Shown: positions 8,645-19,460, counted from the first letter of the stretch. The stretch is DNA of 64,000 nt from Magnetovibrio sp. PR-2 (GCF_036689815.1 NZ_JBAHUR010000001.1:310001-374000), one strand, 5' to 3'. Program-made: numbers and translations. Notes: generated by a model not told the origin, from the letters alone.

Positions 8645-9403
8645 ATGGTTCGATATCGTTTAACAGTTGAATACGATGGCGGTCCCTATGTGGGCTGGCA
8701 ACGCCAAGACAATGGTTTGGGCGTGCAACAAGTCGTGGAAGAAGCTATTCCCAAATTCGCCCACGAAAGCGCCCATGTGCAGTGTTCGGGGCGCACGGAT
8801 GCGGGCGTGCACAGCTATGGCCAAGTGGCGCACTTCGATTTGGAGCGTGACGACCTGAGTGCGGACGCCGTGCAAGGTGCGCTGAATTATCATATGAAGC
8901 CGCACCCGGTGGCGATTGTGGCGTGCGAAATTGTCGATGAAGATTTCCATGCGCGCTTCAGTGCGACAGAGCGTGAATACCTCTATCGCATCTTGAACCG
9001 CCGCGCGCGCCCGGCGGTTGAGGAGGGGCACGTTTGGTGGGTGCCCACGCCGCTCGATGCTCAAGCCATGCACGAAGCCGCCCAGGTCTTGGTCGGGCGT
9101 CACGACTTCACCACCTTTCGCGCCACCATGTGCCAGGCGGACAGTCCGTTGAAGACCCTGGACGAACTTTCGGTTACGCGGGCTGCGGGGGACGAAATTC
9201 ACATCAAAGCCCGCGCCCGGTCATTTTTGCACCACCAAGTGCGCAACATGGTCGGCACCTTGCGCGAGGTCGGTCGCGGCAGATGGACGTCCGTAGATGT
9301 CAAACGGGCGCTGGAGGCCAAAGACCGCTCCGCCGGAGGCCAAACGGCTCCGGCGGACGGGTTATACTTCGTGCGTGTTGGGTTTGAGCCTCGGGAAAGC
9401 TAG
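8645..9403 (+). CDS. truA: tRNA pseudouridine(38-40) synthase
   Basis: 252 residues. It makes pseudouridine at positions 38-40 in the anticodon arm of tRNAs. The start MVRYRLTVEYDG and the catalytic motif CSGRTDAGVHSYGQVAHF, with the active-site Asp in RTDAG, are characteristic. ARSFLHHQVRNMVGTL marks the C-terminal half. Length is typical. In alphaproteobacteria truA often sits near def-fmt and dapE, as here. It converges on the soluble chemoreceptor gene with only 2 bp between stop codons. Confidence 0.97.
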   Translation: MVRYRLTVEYDGGPYVGWQRQDNGLGVQQVVEEAIPKFAHESAHVQCSGRTDAGVHSYGQVAHFDLERDDLSADAVQGALNYHMKPHPVAIVACEIVDEDFHARFSATEREYLYRILNRRARPAVEEGHVWWVPTPLDAQAMHEAAQVLVGRHDFTTFRATMCQADSPLKTLDELSVTRAAGDEIHIKARARSFLHHQVRNMVGTLREVGRGRWTSVDVKRALEAKDRSAGGQTAPADGLYFVRVGFEPRES

Positions 9404-9405
9404 CT

Positions 9406-10890
9406 CTACGCTTTATAGCCCATACGAAAGCCGCCCCAGTGTTGGCCGTTGACGGTGATGGGGGCTGAGCAGTCCTTCATCACAGCCGTGACCCCGCCGC
9501 CCATGTCGCGCTTGTAGGTTTTCAGCAAGAACGGCTTGGTGGCGTTTTGACCGGCGCCCAGACCCGTGGGGTCGTTGAACACACGGCGGTTGCGGCAATT
9601 GGCCATATTCCACACCGGATCGTCCGACGGCGGTTTGGAATATTGGGCGTTGTGGGTCGGCAAATAACCGTTGCGGTCCACCGCAGCACAGAACGTCACC
9701 TTGGGGTCGAGCTTTAGCAACGGCTCTTGCACCGGGGGCAAGATGCTGTCGGTCAAGTTCACCATTTTACCCATGACCTGTTGCGGCTCCACGCCCGGGA
9801 TGGGGACGTAGTTTTCGTCGAACAGGTCTTGCATGGTGATTTGGCCACCCCGCACCGCGTCTTCGAACAACGCTCCGATTTGTTTGGCGGTATCGCGAAC
9901 AGCGGTGATGAACGGCGTGTCTTCAATTTCGATGCCTTCCTCGACCACCTGTTCGATCAGATCTTCGCTGAGCTCCAACAGTTGCGACACGTGGCCGTTG
10001 GCGGTGTCCAAGCGTCTGCTTTCTTCAATCACGTCTTCGGAGAAACTGCCCAGGCTTTCGGACACATGTGTGCAGACGTTGATGTTGGTTTGGGACGATT
10101 CGTGAATGTTGCCCACGTGGGTTTTCAGCAAATCGAAGATGGTCTGCAGATCGTCCATAGCGTTAGCGATTTTGATCGTATCGTTGTTGGCTTGATCGGC
10201 CTTGTCGATACTGTCGGAGCTATCGCGTGACAACATGTCGATTTGGGTGCGCAGCTCGGCCACGGTTTCTGTGATGTCCGTGGTCGCATCGCTGGTTTGT
10301 TTCGATAGGTTCTTCACTTCACCAGCAACAACGGCAAAACCTTTGCCCGCCGCACCAGCGCGTGCGGCTTCGATGGTTGCGTTCAAGGCCAACAGGTTGG
10401 TCTGCTTGGCGATGGCTTCGATGTTCGCCGCCACGCCCGAAACGCGTTCCAAGGCATGGGTCAGCGCATCCAAGCGGCTGGAGATGCCCGAGACCGATTC
10501 GATCAAGCTTTTGATGGAAATCGTGCTGTCTTGCACCGTGCGGGTGGTGTCCGCCGTGCTATCGGTTGCTTCGTTGGCGATGTTGTTCGCCGTTGTCGCC
10601 AGCTCGCCAATTTGTGAGTTTGAGGTGTGCAGTTCACCCATTTCGTCGCGCAATTGGTTGAGATGATCGGTTTTGCCGCTGACAGCATTGGTGATTTCGT
10701 CGAGATCGAGCGATATTTCGGCAAGCTCGCCCCATACGCCTGCGATTTGGCGCGCGGCCATGGTGCCGAACACATCACCTTGTTCGGTCATGGCGTCGAG
10801 TTCTGCTTGGTCTAGTGAATCGTCAGTTGGTGTAGATTCGTTGTCTACGGCCAGCTCTAAGTGGTCGGCCTTCAGCTCCACACTGGTCAT
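9406..10890 (-). CDS. Soluble methyl-accepting chemotaxis protein with C-terminal sensor region
   Basis: 494 residues from the ATG at 10890, preceded by AGGGAGGGG. No membrane segment is visible, so it should be cytoplasmic. The signalling hairpin is clear, with [19 protein letters not shown] and [14 protein letters not shown]. After it comes a C-terminal domain of about 150 residues with [30 protein letters not shown] and [10 protein letters not shown]; similar C-terminal sensory regions occur in chemoreceptors of Rhodospirillales. It probably reports an intracellular signal to CheA/CheW. No che genes lie in the window. Confidence 0.9.
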   Translation of the reverse strand: MTSVELKADHLELAVDNESTPTDDSLDQAELDAMTEQGDVFGTMAARQIAGVWGELAEISLDLDEITNAVSGKTDHLNQLRDEMGELHTSNSQIGELATTANNIANEATDSTADTTRTVQDSTISIKSLIESVSGISSRLDALTHALERVSGVAANIEAIAKQTNLLALNATIEAARAGAAGKGFAVVAGEVKNLSKQTSDATTDITETVAELRTQIDMLSRDSSDSIDKADQANNDTIKIANAMDDLQTIFDLLKTHVGNIHESSQTNINVCTHVSESLGSFSEDVIEESRRLDTANGHVSQLLELSEDLIEQVVEEGIEIEDTPFITAVRDTAKQIGALFEDAVRGGQITMQDLFDENYVPIPGVEPQQVMGKMVNLTDSILPPVQEPLLKLDPKVTFCAAVDRNGYLPTHNAQYSKPPSDDPVWNMANCRNRRVFNDPTGLGAGQNATKPFLLKTYKRDMGGGVTAVMKDCSAPITVNGQHWGGFRMGYKA

Positions 10891-11158
10891 GGGTAGCCCC
10901 TCCCTTAAGGGTGTGTTCTGTTCATTATTGTGTGGACACGCACAACCAGACCGTGGTCTGGCGCTTGCCCACAATTCTTTTTACTCCTACCCACCCCGAT
11001 GATAGCGGGATTGCTTGTTGGGAAACAACCCACAAAATCGTATTGCGCAACGTTTTTCATTCACATGAATGTACAGTAAATCATTGGCATACCTCATTAA
11101 TTATGTGAGGAACGCATGTGTGTTGGCAGGGCCCGCAATCCATGCTTATTATTGGGCC

Positions 11159-11512
11159 ATGACCGATGATAAGACCTTGATGACATTGAAAACCAAGCCC
11201 TCGGCGGAGCCTGTGGCCGAAGCTGCAGCACCTGACGGCAGCCCTTCCGCAGCTCTCCCAGAAAAAGAGTTGCCGCTTTTGGGGCTATTTGCTGTGGGCT
11301 TTGGGGTGTTAAGCGTTCTGCCGTTTGTTCCCGGCGGTTTTATTTTTGCGCCGCTGTCTTTAATTTTGGGACTGATTGCCGTGTTTGCGGGTCACATCGG
11401 CCTCGGCCTGACGTCGCTGCTTTTGGCCATGGTGGGGATTGTGACCTCACCTGTGTTGATGAGCATCATCGGCGCAGCCGCGTTTTTGAGCTGGCTGGGC
11501 GGTCTTTTTTGA
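11159..11512 (+). CDS. Small membrane protein, unknown
   Basis: 117 residues from the ATG at 11159. A GTG at 11120 with GAGG upstream is an alternative that would add 13 residues. A polar Ala/Pro/Ser-rich N-terminus of about 40 residues precedes three closely spaced hydrophobic segments rich in Gly, Leu and Ile (from LLGLFAVGF to the C-terminus). I recognise no family. It is convergent with the next membrane protein gene, 5 bp away. Confidence 0.6.
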   Translation: MTDDKTLMTLKTKPSAEPVAEAAAPDGSPSAALPEKELPLLGLFAVGFGVLSVLPFVPGGFIFAPLSLILGLIAVFAGHIGLGLTSLLLAMVGIVTSPVLMSIIGAAAFLSWLGGLF

Positions 11513-11517
11513 GCCTC

Positions 11518-12084
11518 TTACATTAAGGTCCCGGCAAAACCTTGGATGATGAAATACATAAACCAATCCAAGATCACCACGCCGACGGCCGCCAATCCCC
11601 CTAAGTTGAGCGTATAGCGCGCAACGAACCAGCCGACCGTAAAGGCGTAGACCAATGCGGCGGCCAACATAAACGACAGCACACCACCTTCCACCAATCC
11701 CAAAGACACGGACAATTGCACGGGGATTAAAACCACCGACACGATCAAAGCGGTCCAGTTCGATGCAATGACAAAGCGCAAAAAGCGGTGTTGTTTGCCA
11801 ATCCATCCGGTGATGAAAAACATGGCCAAAGGAAACGCGAACCAGACCATGGCGTAGGCAATGACTTCGACGCTGTAAAAGCGTATGGGATCAAGCTCTG
11901 CCCCATGCTCATTGAACTGCAGCACCATGTCCAAAAGGTGCAGCGGGAACACCAGGGCGGCGACCCAATACGAGTTCCAAAAACTGTCGACTGTGGCACT
12001 GAAAAAATAACGGCCTTGCGCGTCGAGCTTGGCCAGACGCCAAGCGCCGGCAATGGAGAGAACGGCTTCGCGCGCACTGAGCAT
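11518..12084 (-). CDS. Polytopic membrane protein linked to dapDE
   Basis: 188 residues with about five membrane segments. The N-terminus, MLSAREAVLSIAGAWRLAKLD, is amphipathic. The segments resemble Yip1-like membrane proteins found behind dapE in related alphaproteobacteria. Its ATG overlaps the dapE stop codon (TAATG), so it is translationally coupled to dapE. That coupling suggests a shared operon but gives no direct clue to function. Confidence 0.75.
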   Translation of the reverse strand: MLSAREAVLSIAGAWRLAKLDAQGRYFFSATVDSFWNSYWVAALVFPLHLLDMVLQFNEHGAELDPIRFYSVEVIAYAMVWFAFPLAMFFITGWIGKQHRFLRFVIASNWTALIVSVVLIPVQLSVSLGLVEGGVLSFMLAAALVYAFTVGWFVARYTLNLGGLAAVGVVILDWFMYFIIQGFAGTLM

Positions 12085-13241
12085 TACGATTGCCCCGCAA
12101 AAAAGCCTTTGATCATCTCGTAATATATGTCGGTGAGCTTCAAGATGTCGGCGGTGGCGATGTGCTCGTCGACCTTGTGGGCGGTTTGGTTGAGCAAGCC
12201 AAACTCAGCGACTGCACAATGATCTTTGATAAAGCGCGCATCCGATGTGCCGCCCGAGGTGCTGAGCTCTGGTGTGAGCCCGGTGATTTTGGTGGCGGCG
12301 GCACTCATGACGTCTGACAGTTTTCCCGGCGGGGTTAAAAAGCTTTCGCCGCTGGCGCGCATCTCAATGTCGAAGTTATCGCCCGCCCCGTCCAAACGGC
12401 GCTGGATTTCCGCCTTTAGGCTGTCGGGCGTGTACGTGTCATTGAAGCGCACGTTGAACTGGGCCTTGGCGGTATTGGGAATGATGTTGACCGCCTCATT
12501 GCCAATGTCGATGGAGGTCACTTCCAAGTTTGACGGCTGGAAGTGTTCTGTTCCGGTGTCCAAGGGCGCGTCAATTAAGGCGTTCAACAGTTTCACCAGC
12601 TTCGGCGCGGGGTTGTCGGCGTGCTGCGGATAGGCCACGTGGCCTTGGGATCCGTTTTGAACGATCCAGCCGTTGAGCGATCCGCGCCGCCCGATTTTGA
12701 TGGTCTCACCCACCACAGTGGTGTTGGACGGCTCGCCCACGATGCAGGCATCGATGGTTTCGCCATTTTGCACCATCCAGTCCAAAACCTTGACGGTGCC
12801 ATTGATGGCCGGGCCTTCTTCGTCGCCTGTGATCAGGTAAGAAATCGAGCCCGCAAAGCCGTCGACCTTTTCGTCCAAAAACTCTGCTGTGGCAGATACA
12901 AAGCAAGCTATGGCCGTCTTCATATCCACCGCGCCGCGCCCATAGAGCACACCGTCGTGGATTTCGGCCCCAAACGGGGGATAGGTCCATGCGGCCTCGT
13001 CGCCGACGGGCACCACGTCCGTGTGTCCTGCAAAACACAGGTTCGGGCCGTCCGTGCCTAAACGGGCATAAAGATTGTCTACGTCGGGTGTGTCGGTGTC
13101 GGAATAGGCCAAGCGGTGACAGACGAAGCCCAAAGGTTTCAACGCACCCTCCAACACCTCCAACGCGCCTGCATTTTCAGGCGTGACGGAGGGGCGCTGG
13201 ATCAGCGCTTGGGTGAGTTCGATGGGATCGATCTGTGCCAC
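12084..13241 (-). CDS. dapE: Succinyl-diaminopimelate desuccinylase
   Basis: 385 residues, normal for the M20 metallopeptidase family. It cleaves N-succinyl-LL-diaminopimelate to LL-diaminopimelate on the route to lysine and peptidoglycan. Zinc-site motifs are visible: FAGHTDVVP, YGRGAVDMK, and TGDEEGPA with the catalytic Glu. The C-terminal STSGGTSDARF holds further substrate and metal residues. dapD lies 19 bp upstream on the same strand, so the two consecutive succinylase-pathway steps form an operon together with the coupled membrane protein gene. Confidence 0.97.
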   Translation of the reverse strand: MAQIDPIELTQALIQRPSVTPENAGALEVLEGALKPLGFVCHRLAYSDTDTPDVDNLYARLGTDGPNLCFAGHTDVVPVGDEAAWTYPPFGAEIHDGVLYGRGAVDMKTAIACFVSATAEFLDEKVDGFAGSISYLITGDEEGPAINGTVKVLDWMVQNGETIDACIVGEPSNTTVVGETIKIGRRGSLNGWIVQNGSQGHVAYPQHADNPAPKLVKLLNALIDAPLDTGTEHFQPSNLEVTSIDIGNEAVNIIPNTAKAQFNVRFNDTYTPDSLKAEIQRRLDGAGDNFDIEMRASGESFLTPPGKLSDVMSAAATKITGLTPELSTSGGTSDARFIKDHCAVAEFGLLNQTAHKVDEHIATADILKLTDIYYEMIKGFFAGQS

Positions 13242-13260
13242 CTCAAGGGCGCTCCTGAAC

Positions 13261-14109
13261 TTAGTCGCGCAGCAACTCGTTGATGCCGGTTTTGGCGCGG
13301 GTTTTTTCGTCCACGCGTTTGACGATCACGGCGCAGTACAGGTTCGGCGCAGGCTCGCCCGTGGGCATGGTGCGGTGGCTGGGCATGGAGCCCGCAACCA
13401 CGACTGAGTAGCTCGGCACGCGACCATAGAAAATTTCGCCGGTTTCGCGATCCACAACTTTGGTGGAGGCGGAGATGTAAACACCCATGCCCAGCACAGA
13501 ACCTTCTTCGACGATGACGCCTTCGGCCACTTCGGCGCGTGCACCGATGAAGCAGTTGTCTTCAATGATGGTCGGGTTGGCTTGCAGGGGTTCGAGAACG
13601 CCACCGATACCGGCACCGCCGGACAGGTGCACGTCTTTGCCGATTTGGGCGCAAGAGCCCACCGTGGCCCAGCCGTCAACCATGGTGCCGCTGTCCACAT
13701 AGGCGCCTAAGTTCACGAAGCTTGGCATCAGCACGACGCCGGGCGCAATGTAAGCGCCGCGGCGCGCGACACAGTTGGGAACGGCGCGGATGCCCGCTTC
13801 GCGGAACCGTGCGTCGTCCCAGCCTTTGAATTTGCTGTCCACTTTGTCGAACCAGTGCGCGCCGCCGGGGCCGTTTTCGATCAAGCCCATGTCGTTCAAG
13901 CGGAACGACAACAGAACGGCTTTTTTCAGCCATTGGTTCACTTTCCAATCGCCAACGGAAACGCGTTCGGCCACACGGGCTTTGCCGCTGTCCAGCAGTT
14001 CCATGGATTGTTCAACGGCTTCGCGTACTTCGCCCTGGGTGTCCAGGCCGACGTTGTCGCGGTCATCCCAGGCGGTGTTGATGGTGTTTTCCAAATCGGT
14101 GTAGCTCAT
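13261..14109 (-). CDS. dapD: Tetrahydrodipicolinate N-succinyltransferase
   Basis: 282 residues. It adds succinyl from succinyl-CoA to tetrahydrodipicolinate, the first committed step of the succinylase branch to diaminopimelate. An N-terminal helical domain precedes a left-handed beta helix of hexapeptide repeats, seen as [20 protein letters not shown] and [20 protein letters not shown]. Length and end match the family. First gene of the dapD-dapE group; a 110-bp gap separates it from the nucleotidase gene upstream. Confidence 0.97.
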   Translation of the reverse strand: MSYTDLENTINTAWDDRDNVGLDTQGEVREAVEQSMELLDSGKARVAERVSVGDWKVNQWLKKAVLLSFRLNDMGLIENGPGGAHWFDKVDSKFKGWDDARFREAGIRAVPNCVARRGAYIAPGVVLMPSFVNLGAYVDSGTMVDGWATVGSCAQIGKDVHLSGGAGIGGVLEPLQANPTIIEDNCFIGARAEVAEGVIVEEGSVLGMGVYISASTKVVDRETGEIFYGRVPSYSVVVAGSMPSHRTMPTGEPAPNLYCAVIVKRVDEKTRAKTGINELLRD

Positions 14110-14219
14110 GATTGCTCACTCTATATTTTGCACAAAAATATGGGGGGGAAGGTCTGGTGCAACATAAGGTGTGGGAACTGGCCTGTAAAGCCGCCCAAGG
14201 CCTTAATTTGAATCCGGTT

Positions 14220-14909
14220 TTACAGGCTTTCCAGCCAACCCACCAGATCGTCGGTTTCAATGTCCACGTGGTCGCCTTCGGGGTCTTCTTTACAGATGTC
14301 GCATTCGGTCACCGGGCGCACCCAGACCGTGGTCATGCCCAGGGCGCGCGCGGGCTTTAAATTGCGCGCGATGTCTTCGACCATGACGGCTTGGGTGGGG
14401 TCGAAATCGAAACGTCCCACCAGGCGGTCATAGACTTCGGGTTCCGGTTTGGGCACGAAATCGGCGTCTTTGATGTCAAACACACCGTCGAAATGGTCCG
14501 TTATCCCCAACCGGGTTAGAACACGCTCAGCATGTGCGAGATCGGCATTGGTGAAAATGAGTTTGCGTCCAGGCAATGTTTTCAGCACCGCGTCCAGCGC
14601 TGGATTGGGCGGAATGGCGGTGATGTCGATGTCGTGCACAAAGTTCAAATAGGGCTTTGGATCCATCTTGTAATTGACCATCATGCCGCGAAGTGTGGTG
14701 CCATATTCACGGAAGTAGCTTTTTTGCACCCGGTAGGCTTCGTCTTCGTCAACGTCTAAGAATTTCGACAAATATTGACGCATACGCACGTCGATTTGTT
14801 CGAACAGACCGTGCACGCCGTGATAGAGCGTGTTGTCCAGGTCAAAAACCCAGGTCGGGGTGTGGCGCAAATTGCTTGCGCCGGGAAGGGAGGGCGTGTC
14901 GTCAGTCAT
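14220..14909 (-). CDS. HAD-family pyrimidine 5'-nucleotidase
   Basis: 229 residues from the ATG at 14909; a frame reaching 14945 is possible but less likely. The HAD nucleophile motif is VFDLDNTLYHG, motif II is IFTNAD, and motif III/IV is seen around KPEPEVYD and MVEDIARNLKPA. The layout matches the SDT1/Phm8-like pyrimidine 5'-nucleotidase group, which dephosphorylates UMP, CMP or related small phosphates. It precedes dapD on the same strand, an arrangement common in alphaproteobacteria, although the biochemical link is unclear. Confidence 0.85.
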   Translation of the reverse strand: MTDDTPSLPGASNLRHTPTWVFDLDNTLYHGVHGLFEQIDVRMRQYLSKFLDVDEDEAYRVQKSYFREYGTTLRGMMVNYKMDPKPYLNFVHDIDITAIPPNPALDAVLKTLPGRKLIFTNADLAHAERVLTRLGITDHFDGVFDIKDADFVPKPEPEVYDRLVGRFDFDPTQAVMVEDIARNLKPARALGMTTVWVRPVTECDICKEDPEGDHVDIETDDLVGWLESL

Positions 14910-15097
14910 GGAGCGCATTAGACGCTGAGCCAATACAACACGCAAGGCCTTTTCCCTTGAATAAGTTCATAAGTATGTACATCTCGTATTAGGCTAGACT
15001 GCGTAGGGATTCGTATGATCTGATATGCTAATGTGTAGCAATCATTGTGCCTTTCGATCTAAACTTAAAGGCAAGAAAAACTAGCCTTGGGGACTAT

Positions 15098-16807
15098 ATG
15101 TCACACGCAGCCGCTGCAACTGCTCCGCCTCCGGCAACCAATCCGGCTGACGCGAAAACGGACCGGGATCGGTTCGTGGCGCTGGCGTTTTGCTGGGCGG
15201 ATTTCCTTTTGGAAGTGGACATGGACGAAAAGATCGTGTTCGCGGGCGGACCGTGGCAAGCGATCACGGGCATGACCACCGATCAAATGCAAGGCAAGGG
15301 CTTGGATGACATTGTCTGGGCGGATGATATGGGCTTGATGCGCTCGCTCTTGGGTGTCGCGCGGCGCCAAGGGCGCATCGAAGACGTGGACATCCGCTTC
15401 AAAGGCCAACACGGTGGCGGCTTGCCGTTCGGTTTTGCCGGCTATTTTCTGGAAGACTTGGGCAGCCACTATTTCTTGGCCCTGCGCGTGGCCCGCAATA
15501 CGGGTGCGGGTTTGACCCACGGGGGGGCCAAAGACACCGACAGCAATTTGTATGACGCCGACAGTTTCGCCAACGTTTTGGGCGGCAAGCTCAAAGACGG
15601 CGAAGACGACAGTCAGCTGACTTTAATCAACATGCCTGGCTTGGACGAGCTGAAGGCCCGCATGACCCCGGAACAAGCCGCCGAGCTGGACAAGGTCTTG
15701 GGCACGTATTTGCGCGCCAGTTCCGTTGACGGCGACAGTGCTGCGGAACTGGACGGTGGCAAGTTCGGCATTGTGCACGCGGATGATCTGAGCGTCGAAG
15801 AGTTGGAAAGCCAGCTGGCCGATGTCACCAAACAATTCGACCCGACATCCAAGGGCGTAGCCATCGAAGCTGCCACCATGGAGGTGGACGCCGACAACAT
15901 TTCCGAAGAAGACATGGCCAACGGTTTGGTTTACGCCATCAACCGGTTTAAAGAAGGCTCTGGCCACATGAATATGAAGGATCTAACGTCGAACCTGTCG
16001 ACGTTGGTGAACGAAGCGGCGGAAAAGGTCACCACCTTTAAAAACACGGTTGCCAACCGCGCGTTCAGTTTGGTCTATCACCCGATTGTCAATCTGAAGA
16101 CCGGTGAAATCCATCACTACGAAGCGCTGACGCGTTTCCAAGAAGGCGTTTCACCCTTTGAAATCATCACCATGGCCGAAGAAACCGGGCTCATTCCCGA
16201 GTTCGACTTGGTTGTGGTGGAAAAAGGGTTGGAGTTCTTAAACACCATCCCGCGCAACTCGCCGATGTCCATTGCCGTCAATATTTCCGGTCAATCCGTG
16301 GCGTCGGATTGGTATGTGGAGCGGCTCCACAATTTGATGGCCGAAAATCAATGGGCCAAAGGCCGAATGGTGTTCGAAATCACCGAGTCCGCCAAAATGG
16401 AAGACTTAGAACAAGCCAACAACTTCATCCAGCGTTTACGCAAAGACGGCTATCCGGTCTGCTTGGACGATTTTGGCGCAGGCGCGGCGAGCTTTGGTTA
16501 TTTGATGCGGCTCGAAGTTGATGTGGTGAAATTGGACGGCCCGGTGGTCAAAGACGCACAACGCGCGCCGCGCGGTAAGGCCCTGTTTGAAAGCATGGCG
16601 ACGCTGTGCAAAAACTTAGGGATCGAGACCATCGCCGAGATGATCGACGACCAAAAAGGGCTCGATTTTGTGCGCAAATGTGGCGTCGATTATGCCCAGG
16701 GGTATTTGTTTGGCAAGCCCGACGCCAACACCAAATCCTTCAATATGGCGAAACACATCCACCTGTTCCCCAATCCGGCCTTTACCACCGGGCGCAATTG
16801 GAAGTAA
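15098..16807 (+). CDS. PAS-EAL c-di-GMP phosphodiesterase
   Basis: 569 residues from the ATG at 15098; a GTG at 15047 adds 17 residues. The N-terminus holds a PAS-like domain (about 30-140), followed by an acidic, low-conservation linker region, then an EAL domain (about 330-560). Catalytic motifs look intact: YEALTRF, Asn in [32 protein letters not shown] and [10 protein letters not shown]. It should therefore hydrolyse c-di-GMP to pGpG. No GGDEF domain is fused. No membrane segment is seen, so sensing is cytoplasmic. Confidence 0.9.
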   Translation: MSHAAAATAPPPATNPADAKTDRDRFVALAFCWADFLLEVDMDEKIVFAGGPWQAITGMTTDQMQGKGLDDIVWADDMGLMRSLLGVARRQGRIEDVDIRFKGQHGGGLPFGFAGYFLEDLGSHYFLALRVARNTGAGLTHGGAKDTDSNLYDADSFANVLGGKLKDGEDDSQLTLINMPGLDELKARMTPEQAAELDKVLGTYLRASSVDGDSAAELDGGKFGIVHADDLSVEELESQLADVTKQFDPTSKGVAIEAATMEVDADNISEEDMANGLVYAINRFKEGSGHMNMKDLTSNLSTLVNEAAEKVTTFKNTVANRAFSLVYHPIVNLKTGEIHHYEALTRFQEGVSPFEIITMAEETGLIPEFDLVVVEKGLEFLNTIPRNSPMSIAVNISGQSVASDWYVERLHNLMAENQWAKGRMVFEITESAKMEDLEQANNFIQRLRKDGYPVCLDDFGAGAASFGYLMRLEVDVVKLDGPVVKDAQRAPRGKALFESMATLCKNLGIETIAEMIDDQKGLDFVRKCGVDYAQGYLFGKPDANTKSFNMAKHIHLFPNPAFTTGRNWK

Positions 16808-16991
16808 GCGCGAGCCCATTTTATCTTGCCGAAACGCCACAATAAGCCTATCGTGCCAGCGCGTTACCCGTTGTCTTGAATGCCCTGCTGAACTCATCGT
16901 CCAACAAGTTCTTCCTGACGATCGCGAACGTTACCGGAGCACAGGCAAAGCGTGCCTGCGCCCACACACTAAAGTCAAAGGAACTTTGATT

Positions 16992-17201
16992 ATGGCAAAA
17001 GGCACCGTGAAGTGGTTCAACGCCACCAAAGGTTATGGTTTTATCGAGCCGGAAGACGGCTCCAAAGATGCATTTGTGCACATCTCTGCTGTTGAAAAAG
17101 CAGGTTTGAGCGGCTTGAACGAAGGCCAAAAGGTCGAGTTTGATCTGCAAGAAGGCCGCAACGGCAAAATGGCTGCTGACAACTTGGTCGCTTTGGACTA
17201 A
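16992..17201 (+). CDS. cspA: Cold-shock protein
   Basis: 69 residues, the usual size. It is a single OB-fold nucleic-acid chaperone with RNP1 KGYGFIEPE and RNP2 [10 protein letters not shown]. The first codons follow AAAGGAA. The preceding 184 bp from the EAL gene carry no other gene and probably include a long 5' leader, which is typical for cold-shock genes. It is followed 78 bp later by a DEAD-box helicase, another common cold-adaptation protein. Confidence 0.95.
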   Translation: MAKGTVKWFNATKGYGFIEPEDGSKDAFVHISAVEKAGLSGLNEGQKVEFDLQEGRNGKMAADNLVALD

Positions 17202-17279
17202 GAACAGACGCACATTTTCAGTGTGGGGGCGCTGGACCGACGGTCCGCGCCCCTTCACGCTTTTTTGGACATCTATTTA

Positions 17280-18707
17280 ATGACTGATTTTAAGAGCCTC
17301 GGCCTGATCGAGGCTGTGCACAAAGCGGTGGCGAAAGTCGGCTACACCGAACCTTCGCCGATCCAAGCCCAAGCAATCCCGACCTTGTTGGAGGGGCGCG
17401 ATCTGTTGGGCATCGCGCAAACGGGCACGGGTAAAACGGCGGCGTTCGTGTTGCCGATTTTGCACCGCTTGGTTAAAGCCAACATCTTACCCGCACGCAA
17501 AACACCCCGGGTTTTGATCTTGGCGCCGACCCGTGAATTGGCATTGCAGATCCAAGAAAGCATAGAAAGCTATGCAAGGTTTACCGAGGTCCGCGCCATC
17601 GTCGTGTTCGGCGGTGTGCCCATCAACAAACACATCAAGGCTTTGAACGCCGGCGCTCAGATCGTCGTGGCGACACCGGGGCGTTTGTTGGATTTGATGA
17701 ACCAAGACAAGGTGCGGCTCAACAAGATCGAAACCTTGGTCTTGGACGAAGCGGATCGCATGCTCGACATGGGTTTTGTCAACGACGTCAAAAAAGTCTG
17801 CGCCGCCGTTCCTGACAAGCGCCAGACCTTGTTGTTTTCGGCGACCATGCCCGACAACGTTCAGTCTTTGGCCAACGGTTTGTTGAACAACCCGGCACGC
17901 GTTGAAGTCGCACCGCCCGCCACCACGGCGGAACGTGTGCAACAGCGCGTTCTGATGGTACCCAAAGACAAAAAACGCACGCTGCTCAGCCATATCTTTG
18001 CCGACGAGGCGTATTCTAAGGTGTTGGTCTTCACCCGCACCAAACATGGTGCGGACCGGGTCGCGCGTCATTTGGACCGGGCTGGCATCAGTTCGGGTGC
18101 GATCCACGGCGACAAGCCTCAAGGTGCGCGTCAGCGCGTGCTCAAGGGGTTTAAGGCCGGCAATCTGCGCGCGCTTGTGGCGACTGACATCGCGGCGCGC
18201 GGCATTGATGTGGATGGTGTGACGCACGTCATCAACTTCGATTTGCCCAACGAACCCGAAAGCTACGTGCACCGCATTGGGCGCACGGCGCGTGGTGGTG
18301 AACAGGGCGAAGCCATTTCATTTTGCGATGCCCAAGAACGCGGCTATCTGCGCGACATTGAAGTTGCCATTCGCCAAGCCGTGCCTTTAGACGACAGCCA
18401 TATTTTCCATGCTGAAGCCATAGCCCAGCCCGACGAAGACCCGCCCAAGCGCGGACAGCGCCGCGCGGGCGGTGGACGACCGGGCGGACGGGGAGCGCCG
18501 CGCGCATCGGCCCCGAAGTCCAAAGCGAAAAAGGCCAAAGGGCATCGCCCCACCGACGGCAAGCGCCATGGTGATAAGGGCCACGGCGGACACGGTCATA
18601 GCGAAAACCAAGGGGCCAGCGCCAAAAACCACGGGGCAAAAAAGACTGGGCAGCAAAAGAAGAATGCCAAACGCGGGGCCAAACGAGCCGTCAAACGCGC
18701 ACGCTAA
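17280..18707 (+). CDS. rhlE: DEAD-box RNA helicase, RhlE type
   Basis: 475 residues from the ATG at 17280. The helicase core has the Q motif (FKSLGL...PSPIQAQAIP), motif I AQTGTGKT, PTRELALQ, DEADRMLDMGF, SAT, and motif VI HRIGRTAR. The last ~100 residues are a basic, Gly/Lys/His-rich tail that probably binds RNA. RhlE-type enzymes remodel RNA in ribosome assembly and mRNA decay. Placement after the cold-shock gene suggests a cold-related role. No terminator is obvious after the gene. Confidence 0.93.
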   Translation: MTDFKSLGLIEAVHKAVAKVGYTEPSPIQAQAIPTLLEGRDLLGIAQTGTGKTAAFVLPILHRLVKANILPARKTPRVLILAPTRELALQIQESIESYARFTEVRAIVVFGGVPINKHIKALNAGAQIVVATPGRLLDLMNQDKVRLNKIETLVLDEADRMLDMGFVNDVKKVCAAVPDKRQTLLFSATMPDNVQSLANGLLNNPARVEVAPPATTAERVQQRVLMVPKDKKRTLLSHIFADEAYSKVLVFTRTKHGADRVARHLDRAGISSGAIHGDKPQGARQRVLKGFKAGNLRALVATDIAARGIDVDGVTHVINFDLPNEPESYVHRIGRTARGGEQGEAISFCDAQERGYLRDIEVAIRQAVPLDDSHIFHAEAIAQPDEDPPKRGQRRAGGGRPGGRGAPRASAPKSKAKKAKGHRPTDGKRHGDKGHGGHGHSENQGASAKNHGAKKTGQQKKNAKRGAKRAVKRAR

Positions 18708-18980
18708 AGTTTCTTCATAAGTATAACAATACCGCTTACGGTCACATATCCGTCACCCATACAAGTTATACACAAAATGCATCTAAAGGGGTGTGTGTCT
18801 GTGTATGCATACGCAATGTGTGCGATTTTCGCGGATACAAACTCATGATAGTTGGTATAGCTGACGATATGACCAATCCATGGGTTGTATAGGTGGGAGA
18901 CGCATGGGGCGCGTCATTCGGGGAGTTTTTGCTGGGCGTTTCAGGCTGGGGGCTTGGACGGAAAAGAAGAGGTTACCCAT

Positions 18981-19460
18981 ATGACCAAAGCTACAGACGT
19001 GACGTTTATCAAACCGCCGACCACGGTTCAGGACAAGGTTCTGACAGATGACGGTGTTCGACCGAATTTTGACGCTGCAGCAGACGTGATCGAAGATCTT
19101 GGCCGTGATTTCGTGCGGCGTCTGCCCCAAAACATCTTCGTCATTGAACAAGACCTCGCAAAACTCAAAGAAGACGAATCCAGCACCGTTTTGCGCGCCG
19201 TCTTGTTTCGTCGGGTGCATGATTTAAAGGGCCAAGCCGGGACCTACGATTATTGGCTGATCACCGTGATCAGCAATGAACTGTGCCGTTTTATTGAACA
19301 CTCCCAGGTGATGACGCCGCGCCATTTTAAACTGATGCACTATCACGTTGAAGCGATGAAAATGGTCTTTACCAAGCGCATGACCGGCAAGAATCCGGAT
19401 GGTGGGCAGCGCATGATCAATACCTTGCACACCATGGCCGCCAAGGTCATGCAAGACTGA
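18981..19460 (+). CDS. Hpt-like protein, first of a tandem pair
   Basis: 159 residues from the ATG at 18981. The central region LFRRVHDLKGQAGTYDYWLI resembles a histidine phosphotransfer domain: a His (residue 80) followed by the DLKG turn, then a second helix with LCRFIEH. No receiver or kinase domain is fused. A second copy of the same architecture starts 129 bp downstream. The N-terminal ~60 residues are less conserved but share FIKPP/FITPP and QDKVL. A signalling role is inferred from the Hpt pattern; the partner is unknown. 273 bp upstream hold no recognisable gene. Confidence 0.75.
   Translation: MTKATDVTFIKPPTTVQDKVLTDDGVRPNFDAAADVIEDLGRDFVRRLPQNIFVIEQDLAKLKEDESSTVLRAVLFRRVHDLKGQAGTYDYWLITVISNELCRFIEHSQVMTPRHFKLMHYHVEAMKMVFTKRMTGKNPDGGQRMINTLHTMAAKVMQD

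Noticed and set aside
17487-18272. Open frame opposite the RhlE-like helicase gene
   Set aside because: Antisense to a gene with all helicase motifs.
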